A stretch of DNA of 64,000 nt from Bemisia tabaci (taxonomy: Eukaryota; Arthropoda; Insecta; Hemiptera; Aleyrodidae). Under the pieces are notes generated by a model. The model was not told where the DNA came from, made no database searches, and saw only the letters and a list, made by a program, of their open reading frames with translations. Both the position numbers and the translations under genes were made by a program. The stretch spans positions 64,455,345-64,519,344 of the forward strand of contig NC_092794.1 of NCBI RefSeq assembly GCF_918797505.1, in the 5' to 3' direction. Shown here one piece after another: positions 39,246-51,900 of the stretch. The number at the start of each line of letters is the position of its first letter. The first letter of the stretch is position 1.

Positions 39246-41540
39246 TTTCCTGTTGAATAATGCTACTAAGGATGAAGATTTGCGCCTTTGAGTTGCGGAA
39301 ACTGGGGGTCGTTTATGTAAATTAATGTCCTTAAAACTTGAGAAGAGAAGACAATCAGACTACAGGAATTTTGCCTTCAAAATCTGATTGCAATGTTACA
39401 ATATTTTCCAGTTACGTGATATAAAATAGTGTCTGTCCAAAAGGCAAGCTAGCAAAAACGTTTAATGAATACGTTTGTAACAGTTGTTTAAAAGCTCAAG
39501 TACACAAACAAAAGCAAACTCAACGAGAAAAACGGATTTGATTGTTGTCGAAGCTTTACCTAGGATCACATGTAAGGAACTTTTGGCCCAGCTTCCCCTC
39601 GAATACTTTGTCATTGATTCCTGCTTCATGAACCCAGTCTACTGGTGCTCCATTTCGATGACTCTGAACCACTCAATAAAGTAAAGACATTCTTCTTTGC
39701 AAGCCCTACCTTTTCTATTGGTTCTGGACTGCTCGTAGGTCAACGTTTATTTCTGAATGGACTTCTTTTCAACCCCTCTGCAAAACAAATATGTTGAGAT
39801 GTGCGCAGAAAACTTTCCTCCGGTGTGTCCCAGAAGCGAGCCTGCCGTCGTTTTTAATTGAGTAAGCGTAAGGTCGTCGCTCATATTTCAAGAGAGTAAA
39901 GTTGGTAGACATATTTCAACAATCAAGGCATTTTTCTGAAAAATGACAGTGTTACGATAAAATCGGTAATAATCGACTTCATCGTGCGGCGCAATTAGCG
40001 TCATTGGAAGTTGCGATGTGAGAGGTACCAAAATGCTCTCAGTTGTCGCGCGTGTGACGGACACTAAACGAATTTCACCATAACGCCTGGATGCAACTAT
40101 TCGGCCTCTACGGATGTCCGTGTTGCATGCGCACGAAAGTGAAGGCGTTTTGACTCTCCAAGCACTCACCACTTCACGCGCGGCGCACGGTGGATCGAGT
40201 CAATAGTGAGGTCGAACAAAATTTTGAAACTTTAAAAGCTTACAACTCCGCTTACACAAAACTATGAGGTTCTGAAAGTGATTTTATTGGTTTCCTCGTA
40301 AAATTTTCTTCAAGAAACACCCTTTAAAATTTAAAATTTGGCAGAATATACATCAAAATTTGCAGTTTCAGTCAAAATTTCATGCCCGACCTCTCCAATT
40401 AACTCGGTCCGTGTGCGGCGCGGCACCACGGAGAATTGTGTTTCCACCACGAGGTTTCAAAATGATAGGACACCTTCAATTTTTTGTTAATATACTATAC
40501 AAAGACATCTTGCAAGCACGATAATAGGTGCACATCGGCGTAGGATGTGAGTGTCTTTTGTGATTCAGTTTTGATATCATGATGTGCTTAGAATATTTTT
40601 AGAACGACAAGTCGTGCTTATGAGATAGCTTCGCAGTATCAACGCAGTATTGAAGGCACTCTGTTATTTTGGATCTTCGCAGTACAGCCCACCCGCGGAG
40701 CCGCGCCGCAAGTGAAGTCTGAAGCGGCGATTGCCTAGACACCCAAAGCGCCTTCACTCCCGTGCGTATGCAACACGGACATCCGTGGAGCCCGAATAGT
40801 TGCATTAAGGCGCCGTAATGAAATTCGTTCTGTGTTCTTCGCATGCGACACAAACCGAGGACGGCGCTTTTACACCTCAACTGAATCACAGCGTCGGCTA
40901 ATGTGCCGATGAAATATCACCGATTTTTATCGCGACATTTTAAATACATAAAATCATCATTTCAATACACCAATACATAAAATCCTAGTTATTGCGTCAA
41001 TAAAAAGCTTGTATGTATGTCTCTTCTTGTTTTCTTTTCTTTGTTTTTGCGCTTTTGGAATGAGTCTCGACCATCTCTATACTGGTATCTCTGACCATCT
41101 CTATCTCGGTATACTGTCCCCTTGAAAGCATTCTTGAACTTTTTTGGACGGTTGGGGATCACCGATCAGATTTTCAGGGAAATTTTACAAATTTGAATCA
41201 GCAATTCGCCGAGTAAAAACATAACTCATAGTGGAAATAGTCCCCCTTTCTCATTTTTTCCTCTTTTTTACTTTTATTTTATTTGCTTTTTTCCTGGACA
41301 CATATATAATAAAATATTTCTATCTCACCCAACCTCCGCTCCCCTATTTAAATTTAATGTCTTACGGTAGTTGAAAAGAGAACGGAGAAACACAGCGACA
41401 GGCAACGGGAAAAGCTGTAGAAAATTATCGAAAGTATTTAAGATTAGAGAGAATGTAAGATTATGGTCACGCTTCCAATTTAATTTGTGCATAGGTTGTT
41501 TTTTGTGCAAATAAAAAGTTTGGCAAGTATCAAATTTCCT

Positions 41541-41590
<50 letters not shown>

Positions 41591-44080
41591 TTCAAGATAC
41601 AAATGAAAGAGGGCAAAAATATGTACATTTGCATCAGGACTTTCATGTACACTGTTAAACATTTAAAAATGCGAAGTGAAATTAGCACCATAAATACAAC
41701 ACTCCGCTAAAAGAGTAGATTTTGCTCCTCAATAGTGTAAGTCACTACGTAAGTAGAATAGATTCCGCCCCACATTTATATCACTTGGGATCTTTGAGCA
41801 CTGTATCGACTTCGGCACAGAATTTCACTTCAAAATTTTTAACGGTGCAAACCTAATCACTTGAACCATGCTTTGTTAAATAAAAACCTCTTTGCTAGGG
41901 GAAGCCTTATTCTTATGTACATAGGCAATTCACTTTTTACATCGGAAAAACGTATTCCTTGCTGCCTGCGTGGTGCCTGGTAGCCTAGTGTCCGCATCCC
42001 GCCATACTATGTGTGTGGTAAACCATAAGCGCGAGAAACATCAAACGCCTTCAATCTATTGTGTATGCAACGTAGACAGCCGTCAAGTGGTAATAGTTGC
42101 TGCCCCCAGGCGTTGTGTTTTCTTCACATCGGGTGAGCAAATCGGCGTTCGCTGAGACAACTCTGAAAGTGATTAATTAAGGAGAACACAAGAGTTGCGA
42201 CAAATTCTGCTAGTTTAAACATGTTTTTTTTCTTCAAAATTAACCTGCCGACACAGAAAAGCGATGCCTTTCAGCTAAGAGCTAGGAGGGCAAAGGAAAT
42301 AAAATATAAGAGGAAAGAACTAAATAATGGGATTACATGCTTCATAAGTGATGCTAAGTGCATGAAATAAAGATAGAGAGGAGGCAAAGGTCGGACAAAG
42401 AAAATTAAAAAATTATTTTCTCTTCCTCTCTTCGTTTATAATTTTAATGTAGTGTTTTTTGTATTATATTTTATTTTATTTTATTTGCCCTATCCCGATA
42501 ACTTGTAGACAACAAGCTACGGTTCCTCAGTTTTAATATGTTTTATATTCATACATTTTCATATTCGTGATAATGATGTATGAGGATAGGGCAGAAAACT
42601 TCTATGAATAAGAATAAATAGCTTCTCTTTGCTCTTATTTTCTCTTTGTCCTTATTTTCTCTTTGTTTTAAGCTGTTTAAAAACGCTATAATCATTGAGG
42701 AAGTACTGTATGGGGTTATTTATCCGTCTGCTTCAAAAAGGAGTTTTCCAAAGGGAGGCTTGTCATTGAGTTCACAGTGTTTTCAGTGTCATGAAGTTCA
42801 ATGATCATAGTTCAAATCATTAATGAGGTTTCTCATCCGCAATCGCCTCATTTAGACGAGAATACCGGAAATTAAATGCAACCATAAAAAATGCACCATG
42901 CACAGCAGTTCATTAATTGAGCGAAACCCAACCGTTCAACGTCTGTTTGTAACATGTAGAGCGACATTACAGGGGGTATGGAAGAAATTTTAAGCTATTT
43001 TAAGAAAGTTTACACAGTATGCCATACGGCAGTGGAGTGATTTATTGCTCAAATCGCACCTTTTTTTCTTGTATAAAGTTTATTTTTTTTTTTTTTCAAA
43101 CGTAACTTCAGTTGCGTGGATCTACCGCCACAGTAATCCAAATTTTTGGGGAAATCATAATTTTTCACAAATTTTGGCAACGGTTGTGGACCATAACTCT
43201 TGATAATAATGATCCATCCCAACAATGCTCAACAATGGTCTTAAAATTATCGGAAACTCAAGTTGAAAGGGTATTCCAGGAAGGTCTTTGGATTTACAGG
43301 ATGAAGTACTATTTTTTTTCTTTTTTTTCTGTGCACCAACGAAGGTGCTAACTTCCAGGGCACCTTTGTATCGAGGTTAAAATGTTTGCGGAAAATGACT
43401 ATAACCATTTTTTTTCTTCATAGAGCTTTGAATTTCGAGAAAATCGCGCTTGGATAGGCTCTTTATACATTTTAAGCTAAGAAATTGGCAGAAAAGGATA
43501 TTTTCCCCAAGACAGCACCCTTCTCTTGGATTAATGTACTTTTACTGCTGTTTTTTCGTAAATTACGTCAATTTTTGCGCTCTTACTGCTGTCCTATGAA
43601 ATTCGTTTTTGTATTAATAAGACTTTGCTGTTTTGGCTAAATCCGCCAGTTTTTTAAACTATATTAAACGAATTTTGAAGGAAACATAGCAACCTCATGA
43701 TTCAGGGAAGTTAGCTGGCTATTCACCTCTTATCCCCTAGAAACACGGAGATCAGGTGCTGTGTTTGTTATCAGTGCATATCGGGTCGTCGGTTTGGTGC
43801 TAGTAGCTCTCGGCCATGCAGCATCACTGTCAGTCGTATCTCTCGCTTTTGATGATATCTTCATAAAATCAATCCGAGTTCTGATTTCAGTATCATCAGT
43901 GCCGTGCCTGTCCCTGAGTCCCACTGAAACTTTTCATCAGACTTACCTATACCTCCATCCGCACTCACGTGAGCTTGTTGCTTTCAGTAAACGTCGATCG
44001 ACGTCAGTGCAATACTGTTTTTATTACTCCACATAGAGTTTCTTGTTTTTTCTTCGTTTCCGTCCGAACATTCGTTCAAA
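39246..44080. other. Intergenic stretch without recognised gene
   Basis: It contains an inverted-repeat pair (40040-40865), a poly-A run of about 42 bases at 41542-41583, and AT-rich filler. The 43730-44080 part may be the 5' untranslated region of the DUF4817 exon. Nothing else is recognised. Confidence 0.4.
40040..40865. repeat. Inverted repeat pair with 125-140 bp arms
   Basis: The left arm, about 40040-40165, is complementary to the right arm, about 40725-40865, including ACGGATGTCCGTGTTGCATG against ATGCAACACGGACATCCGTG. The spacer is about 560 bp and non-coding. A weaker relative of the arm lies at 42030-42100. Confidence 0.8.
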
Positions 44081-44326
44081 ATGCCTTCTGATTATGTGTA
44101 TGGTGTAGAGGATTACGTTCACATGCTTCTTTTCTACGGGGAGACGAAGAAGAATGCCACCAAAGCCGTTTTATTGTGGAAAGAACGATTTCCTGGAAAG
44201 AAAGTGCCCAACGCGAGGACCATCCAAGGAGTTTATAATCGAGCCATGAAAACTGGTGCTGTCGTCCCCAAGAATATCTGCGTTGGTCAAAAGATGTGGA
44301 TCGCTAGCAATGGTGGTAAATGGTAA
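44081..44326 (+). CDS. DUF4817 helix-turn-helix protein or first exon
   Basis: An 81-residue ORF starting MPSDYVYGVEDYVHMLLFYG. Residues 8-60 match the DUF4817 pattern common in insects: a Y-x-D/M-x-F-x-YGE motif, then a run ending ERFPGKKVPNARTI, then a second helix ending in RAMKTGAV. This helix-turn-helix domain is linked to transposase-derived proteins and often occupies the first exon of larger genes. The local ATG is preceded by AACATTCGTTCAAA. A possible donor (GGTG then GTAAATGG) lies just before the stop, so the ORF may be either a whole small protein or exon 1. No partner exon was recognised downstream. Function is unknown; DNA binding is inferred from the fold. Confidence 0.6.
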   Translation: MPSDYVYGVEDYVHMLLFYGETKKNATKAVLLWKERFPGKKVPNARTIQGVYNRAMKTGAVVPKNICVGQKMWIASNGGKW

Positions 44327-44329
44327 ATG

Positions 44330-46150
44330 CTCGTCTTAAGATACTTTCATTCGGTCTCCGTCATTTGTCCTCAAAATTATCACAAGAACCATCATAATAT
44401 GACTCAATTGTTCATGACTAAAGTACCTATTCTATAGTATACATGCATCCTTATTAATTGTTCCTTCCTAGTTAACTAAGTATCCTTGTAAATTTTAGGC
44501 ATATAGGAAAATTTTATGCCAAAAATAAGTTCATATAGTACCCATACGGCATTACGCTCCAAGGTTCTACTCATTTTCTATCTTAATTAGGTAGTTACCC
44601 ATCATAGAAATAGTTCTATAAAATGTCCTCGCCATGAACGCTTTTGACACCTAACTAAATACTTGTCGAATTTTCACTCTCTGTTTAGTAAATTTGTTCT
44701 TAAATATAAAACACCTACTCACTTCACTTGAATTTTTTGACCGAGTTTTTGAATAACTCTGATTTTCTTTGGATCCCAGACTAGATTCTCAAAAAAATGC
44801 ATTTTTCTTTTTTCCCATCAAGCACTACTAAGGCTACTGAAACCTTTTAATTCTATTTTTTTGTATCATGCACATGATTAAGTACAGGTACTTATTTGAC
44901 TGAAGTTTATTAATTTCAGGATTTTTTTCTTTTTTCTTGTTTAGTTTTTTATATTTCTGTTAATTTTTTATAAGTTATATGTAGGTGTAGGCTCTTGAAT
45001 ATTCTTTAGCGACCATATGTCAAAGCAAGAATACTCGTTCCATGTTTTTCTACAATTTTATATTCTATACATTTCTTGAATATTACTCTGTTCATCCTTT
45101 CCCTTCCAAATTATTAAATTCAAAAGACTCATAATTACTGAAGTAAATCCACCTCCTTCCATGAAAAATTGAATCTCAATGTATCTCATTATTAACTTTC
45201 TCCACCATTTGTTCGAAATCTGACAGATTCAAGTAAGATTTTACCCAGCTAAATTGTTCCAATTTCTAATTCACCTTAACACTTTCAAATTTATTTATCA
45301 CATCTTACATTGTATTATTATCATTAAATATACTCACATTTGTCTCTTGCAATTCCAGTCTGTTTATGAATATCTAATATACAACCTAATATTTCTCAAC
45401 CAGCAATTTTTTTAGATGGTCATTTTAAGAAATGGGACAAATCCCATGTACCTACCAAGTTTGAAATTTTTTTCATCCAGTTTAGTGCAATGGAAAAGTA
45501 TAAGCGCAGCTATTGAAGGGAGGTTTTTATTGTTATCGATTTCGGTCTCAGGCTCCTCAGTCTTATAATTTTATGAAACCAATCACTCAAATTACTCTCT
45601 CTGAATTAATTTCACTGTGTATTAGTTTCTCGATGGATGTGACCAACTTAAGACTCAACTTATTGAAAATGAAAAATTCATTGTCATGATACAATTAGAC
45701 TGATTATTGGTCCAGCGGGTACCGAAATCAATGATAATAGATGATAATTTTTGAGGCAAAATTGTCCTATTATTACCTTTAAATTTTAATATGACTTCAA
45801 AGATTTCCCTCTATAAATATCACACATAAGCAAACAGTTTTTCCTTAACTGTTATTTGATCAAATTGGATCGGGTTTCACAGAATCGCACCCGACCGCAT
45901 TTTGGAAAAAATGAGTTGGGAGTAGTTTCGAATTCAACCAGTTGTACATTTTCTCTTATTCAAAATTCAAAGCTGCAAAAAAATGTTTTGAGCGTGAAAA
46001 TAGTCGTTAAACGTTTTCTGTAACATTGAGTCTTGAGAAAGTTTAAAACTTTTCCACCTGGTTATCTCGGTTCAACTTTTGTGACTGGGTGCTTTTCTGT
46101 TAAATTCAGTCCATACATAGTTGCTTTGCTGGGCAGATACTTAGTACTGT

Positions 46151-46202
<52 letters not shown>

Positions 46203-46711
46203 GACTGAGGTGTTCAAAATTTTGCAAAATTAATCCAGTAATTAAATGGGGGGGAGGGGAGGGGAGGGGAGGCGATGTAATGCCAGTTGTAACTTGGTTT
46301 ATTTGTGAAATTTAATTTGCCTCCCTTAGGATGAAGTACCAATTGAATAAATTTTGATTTTTTCATACAACTTAATATGCTAAGCCTGAAGTGAAAAACC
46401 AAAGTCCTGCGAAAAATTCATCATAAATTAGAACGTCTGCATTAAAAATAATCTACGTATGATCATATGAAAACCTTGCCAATCATTATCCTGCAAGTAG
46501 TCTCATTCCGTCTCAAAAGTTAGTTCCATATTAACGGCCAAAATGCAAAACCCCGTATCTCCATTGCGGTGTTTCAAAATTTCCGATACCATTTTATTTT
46601 TTCGAGGAGAAACAGGCCAAATTTGTAATTTGAAATTTATACCGCATATTCTGCAAATAGAGAAGAAAAATCAAGGAAGTTTTCAAGAAATTACGTTGAC
46701 TAGTTTTCCAC

Positions 46712-46760
<49 letters not shown>

Positions 46761-48970
46761 AACCAGTTGACAGGAAGTCTGTAACGTCGCAAACGGAGGT
46801 ACATAGTTTCGCATTTTGGATATCGATATGTTCAAACCTCACTCACTATTCGGCAGGAACTTAAGGCTCCTTCAATTAGGCTGCATAGGCCACATTTCGT
46901 GTTCTCAATTCAATCAAATTGCCTATGTCATCATTTGAAGGTTTTCTAAGCTGTCGTACTCAAAAAGATCGCAAGCTTCAAATTGTATGGTCCCGTGCCT
47001 ATGGGTTATTTTCCTATCTATATTCCCTTTTTGTGTAAGGGGGTGGTGAATCAGGGTCTCATTACTTATTGCGATATTATCAGTTTTAAAAAAGGAAAAG
47101 CCAATATGTCCCAAACGGAGAAGTCTATTTTATTCAAATTTATTAAAAAATTAAAAGAAAGAGATAAACCTAACAGATAGTATAAAATTTACACATGACT
47201 GAATATTTTTAACAAGTAAGAGGTCAGATATCTTACTCACTGCTTTTCTCAAGGAGGCCATTCTGGGTCCCCTCTTTGCTATTTTGCAGTAAATGTAAAC
47301 TACTTATAATATTACACAATCACTAAAGAATCACCTGGAGGAGCAAATCCTCAAAATTGAACAAATTAGTATTAAACCTATTGCAGAAGACATGTTCATT
47401 ATAGTAAAATGTACATTTATAAAATCTAATAATGCAAAGAAAAACTAAAAAGTTAAACAATACAAAAGAACAAAAAAAGAGGACGAAACATAACCATTAA
47501 GTCAATAAATTAATTCAATAATTATTCACAGCTCAAAAACTAAAACTGAACCGAGTAACTGTCTGTTTTGATAAAAATTTATTTGAAAGAATAAGTATGC
47601 TAGAACCGTCCCAGACACTCAGAAACTTTGATTATGTCAGACTTTATTCACAACATTTAACTAACTAACGCCTCTAAACTTCTCACGCAACTGCGATGCT
47701 TCTCAAACGGAAATACTAACAATTTCCTAACTGTCAGGCTCTAAAATTATAACGAAAATTTCAATTTTAGAATTTAAATTTTCTCACGAAAATTAAATAC
47801 GAAAGGTTCATAACGAACTAACGCACGACTAAAAGCTGGTAGGCTCAGCACATGAATATGATAAATGCAATTTTAATAATAAAAAGAGAGAGAGAGAGAG
47901 AGAGAGGGGGAACCGCACTGCAAGTTTCAAGATCTCAAAAAGGTTTGATGACATTAAGAAACTATACATGCGAGTGCGTAGCGAAAAAGTTGGTTTTTAC
48001 CCTCCAATTTTTTTCACTCCAAGAGGGGTTTCATGCAGAGACTAGGTTAACTCAAAAATACGGACGGGTCAACACCCACATTTCTCCAAAGATGTTTAGT
48101 ATTACCTAGGTATCCTTGATGTATTGGATAACACGAAAAAAAGATGTGATTAGGTTTCATCACACATTCCTGATACCATACTGATGTACATTTGGATAAT
48201 AGGTGTAGAGCAGAATATGGATGACTACACGAAAGTCGGGAAATGCGTGTCTCAATTACAACGTTTAAAAGATTCCGAATATGTTTATACTTTTGAAAGA
48301 AAATAAAGCACACTTACGCATATTTTTTAATGAATGAGAAAATTTCAACGAAAACGTCTTAGTTTTCTTCTAGAAAATAAATCATGAGTAGGAAGACTTG
48401 CATCGTCGCTACGTAATAAACGCATTTTTAAACTTCGGCCATCGATATACTACCAGAGCACTGATTACCTCAATTTTTTTCTTAAGTCTGAAAATCTAAT
48501 TGTGAATTCAGTTGGAATGAAACTACTTAACTATCGTTCATCCCATGCATCGGTCGCAAGCCAACATTCAAATCAAATCAGGCATTTTGAGAAATGCATT
48601 AGCAAATGGTGAAATAATCTCCGTCAGATTAAAGTTGAGAGAAATTTGCTGGAATACGAAGTATTTACCATTTTCAATCCTAAAATTTCTCAGGAACAAA
48701 TATTGAATTCCATAAAATTTTGCAATATAAACGAGATTTACAATTCACACATTAAATACATTTTGTAATTAAGAATTCTATTTCAAAAACACGGAAAACC
48801 TCGTTAATCCGTAAAATTTAACCAGCTGCTTGAGCATTTATGAAAATGCCTGATTGGATATTTGCCTGCGACACAGGTACCTTCTCATAAAGAGAATCTT
48901 GTTGACAGAAACCATATTAATTGTCCAAAGTAATTTGTCACAGTAGTTGTATGAGGTTCAACAGATGGGC
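44330..48970. other. AT-rich intergenic stretch downstream of the DUF4817 ORF
   Basis: No recognisable exon or protein domain. It holds a poly-T run (46152-46198), a poly-A run (46713-46759) about 560 bp apart, and a GA microsatellite at 47880-47906. The end nearest 48970 should include the bestrophin 3' untranslated region (minus strand). Confidence 0.4.
46152..46759. repeat. Segment bounded by opposed poly-T and poly-A runs of about 47 bases
   Basis: The sequence between a T run (46152-46198) and an A run (46713-46759) is bounded by complementary homopolymers. That is the geometry of two oppositely oriented retroposed tails, or of a foldback. The 510-bp interior has no recognisable gene. 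Confidence 0.5.
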
Positions 48971-51900
48971 TCAGACATAAACTTCTTTTTTTGATTTGCT
49001 TTGAGACGCTACGCTCGTCTTGCGAGACCTCTCCTCGCCACCCGAAATACTTCCCGACGAACTACCCCCGCACGCACTATCGTCCTTGTCACTTGCCGTC
49101 ACGTCGGTCATGACCGCCGAATTGGGGGCCGATTCCGATCGGTCGACGCCAATCGATGTGAAAAATGGTTGACTCATGGAAACTGCAGTGAGGGGCACGT
49201 TCACGGCGACGGGGAGAGCTTGTTTCGGCATGCCACTGGACAGTAAGGCTGGTGGTAAGACCGTTTTGGCAAGTGCAAGACTGCTGAAGCCGCTGCTGTT
49301 TGAGGCCACCGAGGTTATTGTACCATTGTTACCCTCCAGCTCTTGGATTGGAGATAGAAGCATCTGAAAAAAAGAGCATAAACCATTCCTTTAATGCAAA
49401 CTCTGGACCTTTTCCGTAGAAAGACCTGCGGACTAATTGGGCTGCATTTTGTAATTTGGACCTGTAAATTCTGACTCATCTGAAAAAACACTTATGTGCA
49501 TTGGGAAACTAATGGCACATAAGTTGTTTTTAAACCGGGCCGGAATTTATAGGTCCAAATTGCAAAATGCAGTCCAATTGTTGAAATTGATGGACAAAGT
49601 AATAGACAAAGAAGACACATCAGCTAATGCCTAAGTTAATTGGGCAATTTACTTTTTTACATGGAGACGGTTGAGCGGATTTCTGTGTAAATTTCAGTGA
49701 ATTTTCTGCATAGTACGAAGCAATTTCCCTACAACTTTCAAAGGAATCCGCACAAACGCTCTCTTGTAAAAAATTAAATTGCCCAATTAAATTAGGCAAT
49801 AGCTGATGTAGATTGGTACCGCCATGGGCCGCGGCCCGAATTTTGCAATTTTTTTAAATGTAGCTATAAAGAAAAATCGGATTAAGAAAAAAAATTACAA
49901 ACGAGAAAAGGTGACAAAATCTCTCATTTCCCGAGAGTATATATCTAATTTTGTCGTCTTTCTGTGATACTTACAATGGACAACACTAGAGTGCGGCTTA
50001 TTTTCGTCATGTCGGAAAATCGACGAGGTCCGGGTGGCAATCGATGATACCTATGAAAATAATAGGCTGTATAAAATTTGAGCCAATTTGAAGCTTTTTT
50101 AGCTGATGCTCAAAGGGATCAAAAGTAAGGGGCAAAATTACATTGGTTTAAATGGGCGGAAAAACGCCTGATCTGCGCAAATGCGTTTTTTGGATCTAAA
50201 ATGCGCTTGAATGAAGAAAACCTGACCAACTCTTAGAGAGGCATCTAGGGGCCCATTTGAAACGAGAAAATCACACTTTTGACCCATGGGTGAGGGTAGG
50301 GGGGTCACGGCGTAGCCGGTTTTGAGGCGCCGCGCCCGGAGCTGAGAATTCGTTTCTGATCGAACTCAAAATAAGTGTTCCGAAGTTGAAGAGGCAAATT
50401 TATCTCACAACTTGATGAGAAATAATGTATGATAGTTGTTTTAGCCCTTGAGAACTATACTTGGCCCTTTACAATGCTACCTCACATACTATTTCTCGAG
50501 CCTGGAACAAAATTGGTGTATATATTTTATCTTGCACTCGAGTGATCCCCCTACCCTCACCCATGGGTCAAAAGTGTGATTTTCTCGTTTCAAATGGGCC
50601 TCTAGATGCCTCTCTAAGAGTTGGTCAGGTTTTCTTCATTCAAGCGCATTTTCGATCCAAAAAACGCATTTGCGCAGATCAGGCGTTTTTCCGCTCACAA
50701 CCAATGTAATTTTGCCCCTTACTTTTGATCCCTTTGAGCCTCAGCTAAAAAAGCTTCAAATTGGCTCAAATTTTATACAGCCTATTATTTTCAAAGGTAT
50801 CATCGATTCCCACCCGGACCTCGTCGATTTTCCGACATGACGAAAATGAGCCGCACCCTAGGACAACACCTTTAAATAGTCGAGTTAAGACCAAGAGAGA
50901 AACTGAACACGGAATTTGGCCTGAAACGCCGCGGCGCAGAGAGCAATGATGACGAGAACTTGAGATGAAAAGGAAGAGCCCTCGGCGCGGCGGTCGGCAT
51001 GTAACACATATTGGCGCCTACAAGACTGCACGAATACTTCACGCATTGCGCCAAAGACAGTGCGGTCAGCAGCGGGCGGCGAGAAACGCATAGCGCCTGC
51101 AAGGCTGCATGAATACTTCACGCATTGCGTCAAACGCAGTGCGTGCAGCAGCGGTCAGCGTGAAACGCATAGCGCATACAAGGCTGTAGAAATACTTCAC
51201 GAATTGCGCCAAACACAGTGCGGTGAGCGCAGCGCGGCGGCGGAAGTTAAAAATATTAAACCACATTTATGTTTGTTCTTTCATAATTTTCTCGTTCATT
51301 TCATATAAATGGTAGGCCTTGTCCACACAGAGATAGGTTTACGGAACTTGACTTTCGCGCCAAGTTTCGTGAACTTTTGCTACTAGTGTTGACAGGGCTT
51401 TCGCAAAAAATGTGTCCTATACGAGTAAACGCGTCTTATGCACCACTCCCCCTCCGGCACGTTCACTTGATGCTTTTTATTAGAGTACCTTTATAGCGAG
51501 AGTATGGACAGATCGCTTGATGGAGAGCTTAGGGCCCAAAAGTGCAGCCACCCTTCTGAGCAACTTCTAACACACGAAATTTCACTGCCAGCCAATAGAT
51601 TTCAATTCTAACCAAGATGGCCAAGAATGTACAGAAATGAGCGTTCTTTCGCAAAAATAAGTAAAATTGAGCAAAAAGTAAGCCAATCACATGCTTTTTA
51701 AACGACGGTTCGTAACAATTGTATTTGTAAATCGCTATGGACATTTGAAATTCATAGGTTGGCTGCATTTCTGGACCCTAACTTTATTCGCGGAGGCATC
51801 GGTGAAGGCCTGATGAATTTTCGGAGTTTCAAATCTGCCTATACTCTCGCTATACAGGTACTCTAGTTTTTATTGATGTTTCAAAACGAATGAGAAGGGG

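Noticed and set aside
50885..51308. Several overlapping ORFs on both strands
   Set aside because: They are the inverse copy of the same GC-rich boxes as at 36571-37004. No coding signature.
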